A DNA stretch of 64,000 nucleotides from an uncultured Paenibacillaceae bacterium (GTDB lineage Bacteria > Bacillota > Bacilli > Aneurinibacillales > Aneurinibacillaceae): assembly GCA_946478845.1 (NCBI GenBank), contig CAMLDI010000013.1, positions 21,726 to 85,725 on the forward strand, written 5' to 3'. This document shows positions 10,087 through 19,594 of the stretch, one piece after another (position 1 is the stretch's first letter; each line of letters opens with the position of its first letter). The notes under the pieces were generated by a model. That model had not been told where the DNA came from. It ran no database searches and saw only the letters and a list, made by a program, of their open reading frames with translations. The translations under genes were made by a program, and so were the position numbers.

Positions 10087-10764
10087 ATGCCGATTAGATT
10101 GTTTATACCAAGTCAATTAAAGCAATATATAAAGTTAAAAAAGTTAAGTAAGAAATACCCCCAAAGCATCATTCTAAGCTCTATGATTGAATCAGATGTA
10201 AGTCTCGGTAAAAAAACCAAAATTGGTGAAGGTGTTCTCTTAGGAAAAGGTGTTAGTATAGGGGACTATTCTTATGCTAATCGAAATACAATTATTCAAT
10301 CTGGCAGCATAGGTAAATTTTGTTCGATAGCAGATTCGTGTAAAATAGGAATGTATGAGCATCCAATCAAAAATATTTCTACTTCTCCACTCACATATGG
10401 GAATGGGAATATTTTTGGTATACCTCCTTACGCAATTACAAAAATTCAACCTCCTAAAATCGGTAATGATGTATGGATTGGTAGTAATGCTGTAATTTTG
10501 CGTGGGGTAGAAATAGGAGATGGATCAATCATTGGAGCAGGCGCAGTTGTTTCGAAAAATGTACCACCTTATACAATAGTTGGAGGTGTCCCAGCAAAAA
10601 TTATTAGAAAAAGATTTAATGACAATGAAGTTGAGTATTTATTAAAGTTAAAGTGGTGGGATTTACCCGAACACGAATTACAGAATATGAAAAATATTTT
10701 TGTGGCAAATGAGAATTGGTATGGACAATTAAGTAATTCCCACGAACTCGCTACTTCATTGTAG
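10087..10764 (+). CDS. CatB-like hexapeptide O-acetyltransferase
   Basis: A left-handed beta-helix acyltransferase with hexapeptides VSLGKK, TKIGEG, VSIGDY, PKIGND, VEIGDG and the loop GGVPAKIIRKRF. The YEHPIKNISTSP loop carries the expected catalytic histidine, as in the xenobiotic acetyltransferase (CatB/VatD) branch. Members of this branch in glycan clusters usually acetylate sugars rather than antibiotics. A TTAGGAG site precedes ATG 10087. It stands alone between two degenerate stretches, so it may be a survivor of a partly lost cluster. Confidence 0.85.
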   Translation: MPIRLFIPSQLKQYIKLKKLSKKYPQSIILSSMIESDVSLGKKTKIGEGVLLGKGVSIGDYSYANRNTIIQSGSIGKFCSIADSCKIGMYEHPIKNISTSPLTYGNGNIFGIPPYAITKIQPPKIGNDVWIGSNAVILRGVEIGDGSIIGAGAVVSKNVPPYTIVGGVPAKIIRKRFNDNEVEYLLKLKWWDLPEHELQNMKNIFVANENWYGQLSNSHELATSL

Positions 10765-10931
10765 GAAGAAACTGCGACATTATTAAATATCATAAGAAGA
10801 GCAGTCTAGTTTTTGATAAAACAGCACAATAGTGTGTATTAATAAAGATTAATGATTGATAGACAATATTACTATACATATGGAAGTGGTAATATTGGTC
10901 ACTTCAAGGTACAACATCACCATAAATATAA

Positions 10932-11330
10932 ATGTCTATTAGTAGTTTTGCAAGTATGACGGGAAAAAAGGAATTAAAATTTCTACTCTGGTTAACGAGT
11001 AAATGGACTAAATTATCCTATTGTTTATGTAAACATGATAATGCTGGTTTTTTGGTAACTTATAATGGTCATGAGGATAATGTATTTGCCAGGATTAGAT
11101 CACATTGTGCTTTAAATAATAACAAAACAGGTGCTATTGGCTTCGAAAAGTATCCAATATCAAATTTTGATTTACGGGTGCGTATTTTTCATAATAAACT
11201 TCCTATGAACGAGCTAAAGGATGATGATAGGTTGTTTATTCAAAATTTATTAAATAAAAAAGTAGGAAGAGAAGCAGTTGAATCCACTTGGAGGGCGTTC
11301 AATGGGTGGCCCGTTCTTTGCAAGAGATAA
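10932..11330 (+). CDS. Hypothetical protein, possibly a gene fragment
   Basis: I do not recognise this 132-aa frame. It has no signal peptide, repeat or family motif. There is no convincing ribosome-binding site before ATG 10932, and about 170 bp of AT-rich, apparently non-coding DNA separates it from the acetyltransferase. The neighbouring pectate-lyase-like gene is clearly broken, so this could also be a relic. The C-terminal GWPVLCKR ends 27 bp before the next gene. Confidence 0.35.
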   Translation: MSISSFASMTGKKELKFLLWLTSKWTKLSYCLCKHDNAGFLVTYNGHEDNVFARIRSHCALNNNKTGAIGFEKYPISNFDLRVRIFHNKLPMNELKDDDRLFIQNLLNKKVGREAVESTWRAFNGWPVLCKR

Positions 11331-11357
11331 TACGATCATGAAGAAGGTATTTTACTA

Positions 11358-12461
11358 ATGGTAAAAACCATTTGCTATTACATATCCGATTATGGATATG
11401 GGCATGCTGCAAGAAGTATTGCTCTTATTCGAAAACTGTTAGCCTATGACTCTCGAATAAATATAATAATCTGCACTTCATTTGCAATGAATTTCATTGT
11501 AAAATCCCTCCAAAACGAGGATCAAAATCGTATTCGTTATCGTCATGTTAAAAATGATTTTGGGTATGTGTTACAGGAGAATTCAATTGAAATTGATAAT
11601 AGAAAAATGAATGAAGAATACGATAATTTTCTTTCTTCGATCCATGGCTTTTTGGAAAATGAGAATATATTTTTAAAGAAAGAAAATGTAAATTTACTGA
11701 TAGGAGATATTTCACCAATTCCTTTCCTGCTATCAAAGAAAAATGGGATACCATCCATCGGTATTTCTAATTTTACATGGTATACTGCTTATCAAGAAAT
11801 TATTTCAAAAGAGAAGTTAGAACCCCTTTATAAAATGTATCAACAAATGGATTATTTTCTTCCCCTTGCAGGAGCGAAAGAGCCAAACTGGGGGAAAATT
11901 ATTGGCAATTCCCAGGGATTTTTTTGTAGGGAAATACATTCAAATGATGTACTTAGACTAACAAAAGAAATAAAAGGAGATAAGAATCCATATATCGTTT
12001 ATTTTGGGTTAGGGATGAAGATTGATATGTCAGACCTGGCTAATTTTAAATTGTGGAAAAGCAAAAACTGTGTATTTATTGTTTCAAGTAATACTCCAAT
12101 TAGTGGGCCTAATATCATAAAAATTCCAGACAATTATACCGAGTCCCAAAATTATATTGCAGTCTCTGATGTGGTTATTTCAAAAGCAGGATGGAGTACT
12201 GTTAGTGAAGCAATCCAACTGCAAAAACCACTAGTAATTATCGATCGCCAGCAAATGCGGGAAGATCAAAATACCATTGATTATTTAATGTCACGAAAAA
12301 GATGTAAAATAGTATCATGGACTGCTATGCAAGAATTTGAAATAACCGATAAAATAAAAAAAGAATTAAAACATCAGGTATCCTCATCTTTTTTAAAGAT
12401 GAAGAAAAATGATGAAGTAATAGATTATATTCTTGAGGTAATGAAATCTCTCATTCATTAA
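11358..12461 (+). CDS. Glycosyltransferase, MurG/GT28-like fold
   Basis: The N-terminal SDYGYGHAARSIAL matches the GHxxR motif after the first strand of MurG-like and L-arabinokinase-like GT-B proteins. The C-terminal VVISKAGWSTVSEAI followed by KPLVIIDR is the UDP-sugar-binding region of the same superfamily. Length (367 aa) suits a single GT-B enzyme. It probably transfers a sugar from a UDP donor. ATG 11358 follows a weak purine site (GAAGAAGG). GalE follows 23 bp later in the same direction and could supply a UDP-galactose-type donor, but that link is inference. Confidence 0.7.
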   Translation: MVKTICYYISDYGYGHAARSIALIRKLLAYDSRINIIICTSFAMNFIVKSLQNEDQNRIRYRHVKNDFGYVLQENSIEIDNRKMNEEYDNFLSSIHGFLENENIFLKKENVNLLIGDISPIPFLLSKKNGIPSIGISNFTWYTAYQEIISKEKLEPLYKMYQQMDYFLPLAGAKEPNWGKIIGNSQGFFCREIHSNDVLRLTKEIKGDKNPYIVYFGLGMKIDMSDLANFKLWKSKNCVFIVSSNTPISGPNIIKIPDNYTESQNYIAVSDVVISKAGWSTVSEAIQLQKPLVIIDRQQMREDQNTIDYLMSRKRCKIVSWTAMQEFEITDKIKKELKHQVSSSFLKMKKNDEVIDYILEVMKSLIH

Positions 12462-12484
12462 TTAAGTTTGATAGGAGATGTAAA

Positions 12485-13471
12485 ATGATACTCGTTGTTG
12501 GTGGAGCAGGCTATATAGGAAGCCATATCACAAAACAATTATTGGATAAAGATTATCAGGTGGTTGTCCTTGATAATCTATCAACAGGCCATAAAGAAGC
12601 CGTTGATCCCAGGGCGGTTTTTATTCAGGGGGATTTGGGGAATAAAGAGGATCTTTTTAAAGTTTTCACTCAATATTCCATTGATGGGGTTCTTCATTTT
12701 GCAGCCAATAGCTTAGTTGGGGAATCCGTACAGGATCCTTTTAAATATTACCAAAATAATGTTTCTGCAACCCTTATCTTATTAAATGCCATGCTTGAAT
12801 ATGGTATTAAAAACTTTATCTTTTCTTCAACTGCTGCTGTTTATGGGATTCCTGGTGTTTCTTTAATTGATGAAGAACAACCTGTACAACCCATTAATCC
12901 TTATGGACAGTCCAAATTAATGGTGGAAAATATTTTAAAAGATTTTTCCAATGCTTATGGTCTAAACTATATTGCTCTTCGCTATTTTAATGCAGCTGGA
13001 GCTGATGAATCAGGGGATATAGGGGAGGATCATTCTCCAGAAACTCATTTAATTCCCCTTGTATTGGCCCATCTTTTAGGAAAAAGAGAAAAGATTTTTA
13101 TCTTTGGCGAGGATTATAATACGGAGGATGGAACCTGTATTCGGGATTATATTCATGTTAATGATTTAGCAAAAGCTCATATTTTAGCCCTTGAAGCTCT
13201 ATTAAACGAGCGTTTAAAAAATGAAGTGTTTAATCTTGGGAATGGAAAAGGCTTTTCTGTTAAAGAAGTGATTCAAACTTGTGAACAAGTTACCGGGATC
13301 AAGGCAAACATTGTAATTAGTGATAGAAGGCCAGGGGATCCTGATCAATTAGTAGCTACTTCTGAAAAGATATCATCTGTATTAGGTTGGAATGCCAAAT
13401 ATTCATTAGAGGATATTATTCAAACAGCCTGGAAGTGGCATTCAACACATCCTAATGGGTTTGAGGATTGA
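12485..13471 (+). CDS. galE: UDP-glucose 4-epimerase
   Basis: It interconverts UDP-glucose and UDP-galactose (or their N-acetyl forms). It shows VGGAGYIGSH, the LDNLSTGHKEA block, STAAVYG, the catalytic YGQSK and the late RPGDPDQLVA region, all diagnostic for GalE. Length is 328 aa. AGGAG precedes ATG 12485. The following phosphatase gene begins 23 bp downstream, so these two are probably co-transcribed. Confidence 0.95.
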   Translation: MILVVGGAGYIGSHITKQLLDKDYQVVVLDNLSTGHKEAVDPRAVFIQGDLGNKEDLFKVFTQYSIDGVLHFAANSLVGESVQDPFKYYQNNVSATLILLNAMLEYGIKNFIFSSTAAVYGIPGVSLIDEEQPVQPINPYGQSKLMVENILKDFSNAYGLNYIALRYFNAAGADESGDIGEDHSPETHLIPLVLAHLLGKREKIFIFGEDYNTEDGTCIRDYIHVNDLAKAHILALEALLNERLKNEVFNLGNGKGFSVKEVIQTCEQVTGIKANIVISDRRPGDPDQLVATSEKISSVLGWNAKYSLEDIIQTAWKWHSTHPNGFED

Positions 13472-13494
13472 GCAAATGAAAGGAGGCAGTTTTC

Positions 13495-14274
13495 ATGGTA
13501 ATGGTCGATATACATAGCCATATTCTCTGGGGTATTGATGATGGGGCCAAAGAACCTGCAGATACAATTGAAATGGCCAGGACTGGAGCGGAAAGTGGGA
13601 TTACCCATGTTATTGCAACCCCTCACCATGCCAATGGAACTTACATGAATCCTGCATCAGTAATCCATTCCAGAGTAAAGGAAGCCAATCAGTTATTAAA
13701 AAAGAATAAGATTGAACTTACTATTCTTCCGGGCATGGAAATCCATCTCCATGGGGAAATTGGCCAGGACCTGGCAGCCGTTGAACGTACCCTGGTCCCC
13801 CTTGGCGGAGACACGAATTATATTTTAATTGAGTTACCCTATGATCATGTGCCCAGATATACGGAAAGACTCTTTTTTGAAATCCAACTGAAAGGGTTTA
13901 TTCCAATTATTGCCCATCCTGAACGTAATGTAGAAATAAGGGATAATCCCAATCTTCTTTATGAACTTGTCAAAAAGGGGGCCTTATCTCAAGTAACCGC
14001 TGCAAGTGTTGCTGGCCTTTTTGGAGACACACTGCAAAAGCTCTCTTTTAAGTTAATCAAAAATGATCTGGTCCATTTTATTGCCAGTGATGCTCATAAT
14101 AACAACAAAAGAGGCTTTGCCCTGAGGGAAGCCTATCAATATATCGATAAAAAACTGGATGAATCTTATACTGACTATTTCATGGATAATGCGGCAGCCT
14201 TAATCAAAAATAAACGGGTTTTGACTCCTGAACCCAACAAACCAGCTCGTAAAAAGATATTCGGTTTGTTTTAA
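13495..14274 (+). CDS. PHP-family protein-tyrosine phosphatase (CpsB/YwqE type)
   Basis: A PHP-domain metallophosphatase with metal-binding motifs DIHSHIL at the N-terminus, TPHH, GMEIH, IAHPER and SDAH. This is the CpsB/YwqE group, which removes phosphate from the tyrosine-kinase partner (CpsD/YwqD) that controls polysaccharide assembly. No matching kinase or its membrane adaptor is in the window. GGAGG lies 9-10 nt ahead of ATG 13495. A strong bidirectional terminator follows. Confidence 0.92.
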   Translation: MVMVDIHSHILWGIDDGAKEPADTIEMARTGAESGITHVIATPHHANGTYMNPASVIHSRVKEANQLLKKNKIELTILPGMEIHLHGEIGQDLAAVERTLVPLGGDTNYILIELPYDHVPRYTERLFFEIQLKGFIPIIAHPERNVEIRDNPNLLYELVKKGALSQVTAASVAGLFGDTLQKLSFKLIKNDLVHFIASDAHNNNKRGFALREAYQYIDKKLDESYTDYFMDNAAALIKNKRVLTPEPNKPARKKIFGLF

Positions 14275-14292
14275 AAAATGCTTCTCATCAAA

Positions 14293-14332
14293 AAACAAAC
14301 AGAAAGGGCATCATAACCCTTTCTGTTTGTTT
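14293..14332. terminator. Bidirectional terminator between convergent genes
   Basis: A perfect 16-bp stem runs from 14293-14308 to 14317-14332 with an 8-nt loop. It has A-rich DNA on the left and T-rich DNA on the right. It ends both the rightward phosphatase gene and the leftward GT4 gene. Confidence 0.9.
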
Positions 14333-15455
14333 ATATCAATCTCTTATAGATTTTTTCTAATAACTCATTCTGTATTTTTAAATTAAATAACTCTCTTACC
14401 CGTTCTTCTCCTCGCTTGCTGTATCTTTCCCACATCTCCTGATTCTTTAATAATTGCAAGAGGTAGTCTGACAATTGTTCAGTATTTCTAGGTTCAGCTA
14501 ACAATCCCGTTTCCCTATGGGCTACTGCTTCAGAAATTCCCCCCGTCTTAAAGCTCACCACAGGAACACCCATGGCATTGGCTTCTGCAAATACCATGCC
14601 AAACCCTTCTGAATTCCCATTTTCAATGGTTACACTGGGCACACTGAAAATTTTAGCTTCATTTAATAAAGCACGAATGATTTCCTTGGGTTGGGTTCCC
14701 ATAAAACGATAGGAGATTAATAAGGATTGGGCTAATTCTTCTAATTTCCTTCGTAAAGGCCCATCTCCTACGATCACTAGTTCAACCTCAGGCATTAATT
14801 TTTGCACCTGGCTTATGGCTCGAATTAAATATTCCGCCCCTTTGTTTTCTACCAGTCGCCCCACAAACAATACCATAGGTTTCCGATTGATTGTTTGATC
14901 CTTAGTAAAATAGTCTGTATCCACGCCAATATAATGCTGTATAATCTTGTCTTCAGGATATCCTTTTTCTATCATTTGTTCTTTAATATATTGGGAAACA
15001 GCTATAAATAAGGTTCCCTTATCTTGCAACTCTTTCTTTCTATTCAAATAGAGTTTGTTAGAGAAGTTACTTTCCATTTTATCTTCTTTTGTCGTGATAT
15101 CGTAACCATGGAATGTTACAACTAGAGGGACATTTAAAGATTTGGCGACAGGTAATGCGAATACCCCATTAGGAGCAAAATGGGCATGAACCAGTTTAAT
15201 ATTTTTTTGTTTTAATCTTTTGTATTTTCCAAAGCTGCATCCAGTGAGTTTAAAGATTCCTTCTTTTATTTTTCCTGTTAGGTTATTCTCCTGGTTAATA
15301 AGTAAGATTTCTTGTTTTAACTTCAAGCCTTTTACTTTTCGGGACCCGAAAAAGCATACCTGAAAATCCCTCATTTGATCGGCATGAGATTGAATAAAGG
15401 TTTCTGATGAAGCAAGAATGTGATCTCTATAAATTAAAATGGTGGGTTTGTCCAT
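14331..15455 (-). CDS. Glycosyltransferase family 4
   Basis: A GT-B retaining glycosyltransferase. The N-terminal half has VVTFHGYDI, and the C-terminal half has FVGRLVENKGAEYLI, IVGDGPLR and EGFGMVFAEANAMGVPVV, which carries the family EX7E pair. The longer frame begins at a TTG (15470), but the ATG at 15455 has GAGAGGG 6 nt upstream and is preferred. It is the only leftward gene in the first 30 kb and is convergent with the phosphatase gene. It may be an insertion or a remote member of the neighbouring cluster. Confidence 0.88.
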   Translation of the reverse strand: MDKPTILIYRDHILASSETFIQSHADQMRDFQVCFFGSRKVKGLKLKQEILLINQENNLTGKIKEGIFKLTGCSFGKYKRLKQKNIKLVHAHFAPNGVFALPVAKSLNVPLVVTFHGYDITTKEDKMESNFSNKLYLNRKKELQDKGTLFIAVSQYIKEQMIEKGYPEDKIIQHYIGVDTDYFTKDQTINRKPMVLFVGRLVENKGAEYLIRAISQVQKLMPEVELVIVGDGPLRRKLEELAQSLLISYRFMGTQPKEIIRALLNEAKIFSVPSVTIENGNSEGFGMVFAEANAMGVPVVSFKTGGISEAVAHRETGLLAEPRNTEQLSDYLLQLLKNQEMWERYSKRGEERVRELFNLKIQNELLEKIYKRLI

Positions 15456-15715
15456 AGTAAGCCCTCTCAATTCACGGATTTCATATATAGATAAAGTATA
15501 TTTTACATTTAAATCCTCGTAAAGAAAGGGATTATGTAAATTATTACATGTGAAGGTTTATACAAAAAATCCAATCTTTAAATCAAATAATAGAAAAATA
15601 TGATAGAATATGTTGTGTATGTCGCCATAGTAGGAATTATGTAGATTTTTCTGCATATCTATATATGTTCATTTTTGTAAAAAAAGAGATTTTTATATAT
15701 CTAGGGGGAACGTCA

Positions 15716-16597
15716 ATGAACAAGGTAAGAAAAGCAATCATTCCTGCTGCAGGGTTAGGCACCCGTTTTTTACCGGCTACTAAAGCGATGCCAAAAGAAA
15801 TGCTGCCGATTGTTGATAAACCAACCATTCAATACATAATTGAAGAAGCGGTTCAATCTGGAATTGAAGATATTATTATTGTTACTGGCCGTAGCAAGCG
15901 GGCTATAGAAGACCATTTTGATAAAAACTATGAACTAGAATTGAATTTAGAGGAAAAAAATAAAGAAGGTTTATTGAAAATTGTTCAGGACATCACCAAT
16001 CTTGTAGATATCCATTATGTTCGTCAGAAAGAAGCCCTTGGCTTAGGACATGCTGTTTGGTGTGCCCGTAAGTTTATTGGCAATGAACCCTTTGCCCTTC
16101 TTTTGGGGGATATGATAATTGATCATCCCGTCCCTTGCTTAAAACAAATGATGGATGTATACGAGGAAAAACGGGGAAGCATTATTGCTGTGGAAGCGGT
16201 TGATTGGGAGAATGTACATAAATATGGTGTCATCGACGGAATCAAAATTGACGATAAGATCAGCTTGATTCAAAATCTTGTAGAGAAACCAAAAACAAAT
16301 CCACCATCCAATTTGGCGATCATGGGAAGATATATTCTAGAACCAGAAATATTCGAAATCCTCGAAAACACCGGCAAAGGTGTAGGGGGAGAAATTCAGT
16401 TGACAGATGCTTTACAAACCCTAGCACAGCAACAGGAAATGTACAGTTTTATCTACGAAGGCCGATTATATGATGTTGGCGATAAACTGGGCTTTCTGGA
16501 AGCGACAATCGATTTTGCATTGAAAAATGAAGAACTCAGTCATTCTTTTAGACGATTATTAAAAGCAAAAGTTGACGCTTTGTTACAAAAAAATTAG
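15716..16597 (+). CDS. galU: UTP-glucose-1-phosphate uridylyltransferase
   Basis: It makes UDP-glucose from UTP and glucose-1-P, the precursor of the UDP-GlcA, UDP-Xyl and UDP-Gal routes in this window. The N-terminus KAIIPAAGLGTRFLPATKAMPKEM is diagnostic (nucleotide-binding GxGTRF and metal region). VEKP and YDVGDKLGF appear later. The frame could extend to 15665, but ATG 15716 has AGGGGG at the right distance and gives the usual 293-aa length. It heads the second cluster; the 260 bp upstream are AT-rich and probably hold the promoter. Confidence 0.95.
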   Translation: MNKVRKAIIPAAGLGTRFLPATKAMPKEMLPIVDKPTIQYIIEEAVQSGIEDIIIVTGRSKRAIEDHFDKNYELELNLEEKNKEGLLKIVQDITNLVDIHYVRQKEALGLGHAVWCARKFIGNEPFALLLGDMIIDHPVPCLKQMMDVYEEKRGSIIAVEAVDWENVHKYGVIDGIKIDDKISLIQNLVEKPKTNPPSNLAIMGRYILEPEIFEILENTGKGVGGEIQLTDALQTLAQQQEMYSFIYEGRLYDVGDKLGFLEATIDFALKNEELSHSFRRLLKAKVDALLQKN

Positions 16598-16617
16598 GTA
16601 TTAAGTGGTGGTATTGC

Positions 16618-17232
16618 TTGGAATATATTAATTCGCTGAATAAATCTGCCAATATCCATGGATTGTACAATCGATTTATTAAACCCTTCATTGATTGGAT
16701 ATTCGCAGGGGTATTCTTTATTCTGTTTCTTCCTTTCTTTTTTATCATTGTGTTAATGATTAAACTGGATTCTCCTGGGCCAGCCATTTTTACCCAAAGG
16801 AGAATTGGGTTAAATGGCAAAGAGTTTATGATTTATAAATTCCGCACCATGTATACTCATGTACCCAGAGAAGGCCGTTCCCCGGATTCTGACCAGGACC
16901 CCAGAATCACGAAGATTGGTAGACTATTACGGAAAACCAGCCTGGATGAAATTCCTCAACTATTAAATATTTTAAAAAGAGAAATGAGTTTCATTGGACC
17001 CAGGCCTGAGCAACAATCCATTGTCCAACAATATTATACAGACTATGAAAATCAGCGTTTTCTTGCCAAACCGGGGATTACCGGTCTGTGGCAGGTGAGT
17101 ATGGAGCGAATCCATCCTATTCATGAGAATATTCATTATGATTTAACGTATATTGAGCGAGTATCCCTGTGGTTGGATATTAAAATTATATTTAAAACCA
17201 TTGGCGTTATGATTAAAAGCAATACCCATTAA
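16618..17232 (+). CDS. Initiating sugar-phosphate transferase (undecaprenyl-phosphate PGT, short PglC-like form)
   Basis: One N-terminal hydrophobic segment (about residues 24-46) is followed by the bacterial sugar transferase domain: PGPAIFTQRRIGLNGKEF, YKFRTM, DEIPQLLNILKREMSFIGPRPE and KPGITGLWQV. It moves a sugar-1-phosphate from a UDP donor to undecaprenyl phosphate and so starts a repeat unit. The start is TTG 16618 with a weak GGTGG site. It sits between GalU and a flippase. A second such enzyme at 56596 suggests at least two separately initiated glycans. Confidence 0.92.
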   Translation: MEYINSLNKSANIHGLYNRFIKPFIDWIFAGVFFILFLPFFFIIVLMIKLDSPGPAIFTQRRIGLNGKEFMIYKFRTMYTHVPREGRSPDSDQDPRITKIGRLLRKTSLDEIPQLLNILKREMSFIGPRPEQQSIVQQYYTDYENQRFLAKPGITGLWQVSMERIHPIHENIHYDLTYIERVSLWLDIKIIFKTIGVMIKSNTH

Positions 17233-17237
17233 ACACC

Positions 17238-18677
17238 GTGAAGAAAGCAGGAAGTAATGTGTCTGAATCAGTGAATGCGGGACTCCGTGAAAAGGTAATG
17301 AAAGGTGGCCTATTCCTTGTTTTGCGGCAGGGGTTGGGTTTGATTATTGGATTAGGGGGGATGATTCTATTAACCAGAATCATTGGCCCTAATCATTATG
17401 GCATGTATACTGCGAGCCTGGGGATTCTCATCTACTTATTATCCATTGCTGGGTTAGGACTCAATGTTTTCCTCATCCGTAGCGAAAAAGTTGTAGAAAA
17501 GAAAGATTTTGATCAAGTATTTACCCTTTTACTCATTACAAGTGCCATTTCTTTACTCATTGGAATCCTCATTGCCCCCATGTATAGCCATTGGATTCAG
17601 TCAACTGAGCTTTTGCAGCCCTTTCTAGTTCTTCTATTCACTTTACCTGTCACAGCCCTGTCCTATCCGGCTCTTGCTAAATTAGAGCGGGACTTAAATT
17701 ATAAAGCCATTGCCATTCTCGAACTGTCCGGCCAGTTTATTTATTATGGGGTTGCCCTGACCCTGGCCTGGATGGGATATGGAGTATGGGCACCGGTTCT
17801 TGGCTATTGGGTGCAACAAACCATCCAAAGCAGTGCAACCCTTTTCATGGCTCGCTATGTGCCTAATCTAACCTGGTCAAACAAAAGAATGAAAGAAATG
17901 ATTGGCTATGGTTTTAGCTATTCCTCCTCTTTATGGGTATGGCAACTGCGCAATCTGATGAACCCTCTCCTTGTCGGCCGTTTTCTTGGTGTAGAGGGGG
18001 TTGCCATTGTGGCTCTTGCCATTCGCTTAGTGGAAGCCTTAAGTTTCGTGAAGAATGCTACATGGCGTTTATCAATAGCTGCCATGGCTCGTTTACAGGG
18101 AGATGTTTCCCGTTTAAAAAAGGCCTTGGAAGAAGCCATGGTGTTGCAAATTTTGGCCCTTGGCCCCTTGCTTGTTCTATTTGCTATTGTATCCATATGG
18201 CTTGTTCCTCTCCTTTTCGGGGAAGAGTGGAATCAAATGATTGTTATTTTTCCTTTTATCGCTTTAAGTTATTTAATCAATGCCGTATTTAATATGCACT
18301 CTTCCGTTTTATATGTTTTAAAACGAAACAATGATGTTACACTTTTTCATGTGGTCCATGTCTTGTTATTTGGTGGTGGGGCCTTTGTTCTCGTTCCGAT
18401 CCTGGGGATTACCGGGTATGGATGGGCAGAAGTGATTGCTATCCTATCTTATTTGGTCATTCATCATAAATTAAAGAAAATATTGGAACCTTCTTACGCT
18501 CCCATACGTCCATTATTGATAGGATTTGTTCCTGTGCTCTTTATCCCCTTTATTCATGCTTATTGGGCTTATGGGTTACTGGTGTTCTTATTGGTTATTT
18601 TCTTTCATGCCAATACAAGGGCCATGTTAAAAGGGTATCTCAACTATGTAAAACGCAAGGAAACTTCAGTGAATTAG
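17238..18677 (+). CDS. Polysaccharide flippase (Wzx, MOP superfamily)
   Basis: A protein of about 479 aa with 12-14 predicted membrane helices. The N-terminal GGLFLVLRQGLGLIIG and LTRIIGPNHYGMYT are typical of the polysaccharide-export branch of the MOP superfamily. It would translocate the lipid-linked unit begun by the adjacent transferase. The start is uncertain: GTG 17238 has no obvious site, while GTG 17259 has AGGAAG ahead of it. The spacing of 5 bp from the previous gene implies one operon. Confidence 0.88.
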   Translation: MKKAGSNVSESVNAGLREKVMKGGLFLVLRQGLGLIIGLGGMILLTRIIGPNHYGMYTASLGILIYLLSIAGLGLNVFLIRSEKVVEKKDFDQVFTLLLITSAISLLIGILIAPMYSHWIQSTELLQPFLVLLFTLPVTALSYPALAKLERDLNYKAIAILELSGQFIYYGVALTLAWMGYGVWAPVLGYWVQQTIQSSATLFMARYVPNLTWSNKRMKEMIGYGFSYSSSLWVWQLRNLMNPLLVGRFLGVEGVAIVALAIRLVEALSFVKNATWRLSIAAMARLQGDVSRLKKALEEAMVLQILALGPLLVLFAIVSIWLVPLLFGEEWNQMIVIFPFIALSYLINAVFNMHSSVLYVLKRNNDVTLFHVVHVLLFGGGAFVLVPILGITGYGWAEVIAILSYLVIHHKLKKILEPSYAPIRPLLIGFVPVLFIPFIHAYWAYGLLVFLLVIFFHANTRAMLKGYLNYVKRKETSVN

Positions 18678-18687
18678 GTGAAAAAAC

Positions 18688-19563
18688 ATGAAATCAACGG
18701 ATACACCTTTGGTCAGTATCTTAATCAATAATTATAACTATGGGGATTATGTGAGAGAAGCTATTGATAGCGCTCTTCAGCAAACCTATGAAAATATAGA
18801 AGTCATTGTGGTAGATGACGGCTCCATCGATCATTCTGTGGAAATCATCAAATCCTATGAAGATAGGATTGTCCCCATTGTGAAAGAAAACGGGGGACAG
18901 GCCTCTGCCTTTAATGCGGGGCTTGGGGCAGCAAAGGGCGAAATTATTTGCTTTTTAGATTCAGACGATCTTTTTCATCCTGAAAAAGTTGAGAGAATTG
19001 TAGGTTTATTCCAGGAGCATGGGTTACATGGTTGGCTCATTCACCGCATGAATCATATCAATAGCCATGGCCATCAAGTGGAAATTGCTGAGGAAGACCA
19101 AAAACAATACCTGCTGCAACAGACAGGAGATTATCGAAAAGAAGCAAGAAGGAAAAAGGTGAATTTTATTCTTCCTGCTACATCTGCCCTTGTTTTCCGC
19201 AGGGAGTTGTTAGAGAAGATTTTCCCTGTTCCCCAGGAATTGCGAATTACAGCGGATAACTATTTGAAATTTGCCAGTTTGATCAACTCCCCCGTTATTG
19301 TTTGTGATGAAGTTCTCAGTTCCCAACGGATTCATGGCAATAATTTATATACCAATCAAGATCGAAACACAAAAGCATTTCGCAAAAAACAACGGTCCAT
19401 TAATTATCATATTGCCAGAGGCCTTTGGAAAATTGACAAAGAACAAAACTTCTCTCTTCGCATGACCTTAGGTGTTGGCAAATCAGCTCTGAAAGATTTG
19501 GATTTTCAAGACATGGCAAAGGCAACAGGGTTGGCCTTGCAATTAATCATGAATGGGAAGTAA
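18688..19563 (+). CDS. Glycosyltransferase family 2
   Basis: A GT-A enzyme of 291 aa. It shows VSILINNYNYGDYVREAIDS, VIVVDDGSIDHS (nucleotide-binding aspartates) and CFLDSDDLFHPEK, which contains the metal-binding DSDD. It is cytoplasmic, without membrane helices. It begins 10 bp after the flippase with AGGTG before ATG 18688. The terminal codons overlap the longest frame of the next gene, but that gene's real start is further in. The sugar transferred is unknown. Confidence 0.9.
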   Translation: MKSTDTPLVSILINNYNYGDYVREAIDSALQQTYENIEVIVVDDGSIDHSVEIIKSYEDRIVPIVKENGGQASAFNAGLGAAKGEIICFLDSDDLFHPEKVERIVGLFQEHGLHGWLIHRMNHINSHGHQVEIAEEDQKQYLLQQTGDYRKEARRKKVNFILPATSALVFRRELLEKIFPVPQELRITADNYLKFASLINSPVIVCDEVLSSQRIHGNNLYTNQDRNTKAFRKKQRSINYHIARGLWKIDKEQNFSLRMTLGVGKSALKDLDFQDMAKATGLALQLIMNGK

Positions 19564-19594
19564 TCAAGGAATACGGAAATTGAAGGTGGAGACT

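Noticed and set aside
17933..18292. 119-aa frame rich in Cys, Ser and Gly inside the flippase gene
   Set aside because: Shadow of the hydrophobic coding sequence in another frame; no start signal.
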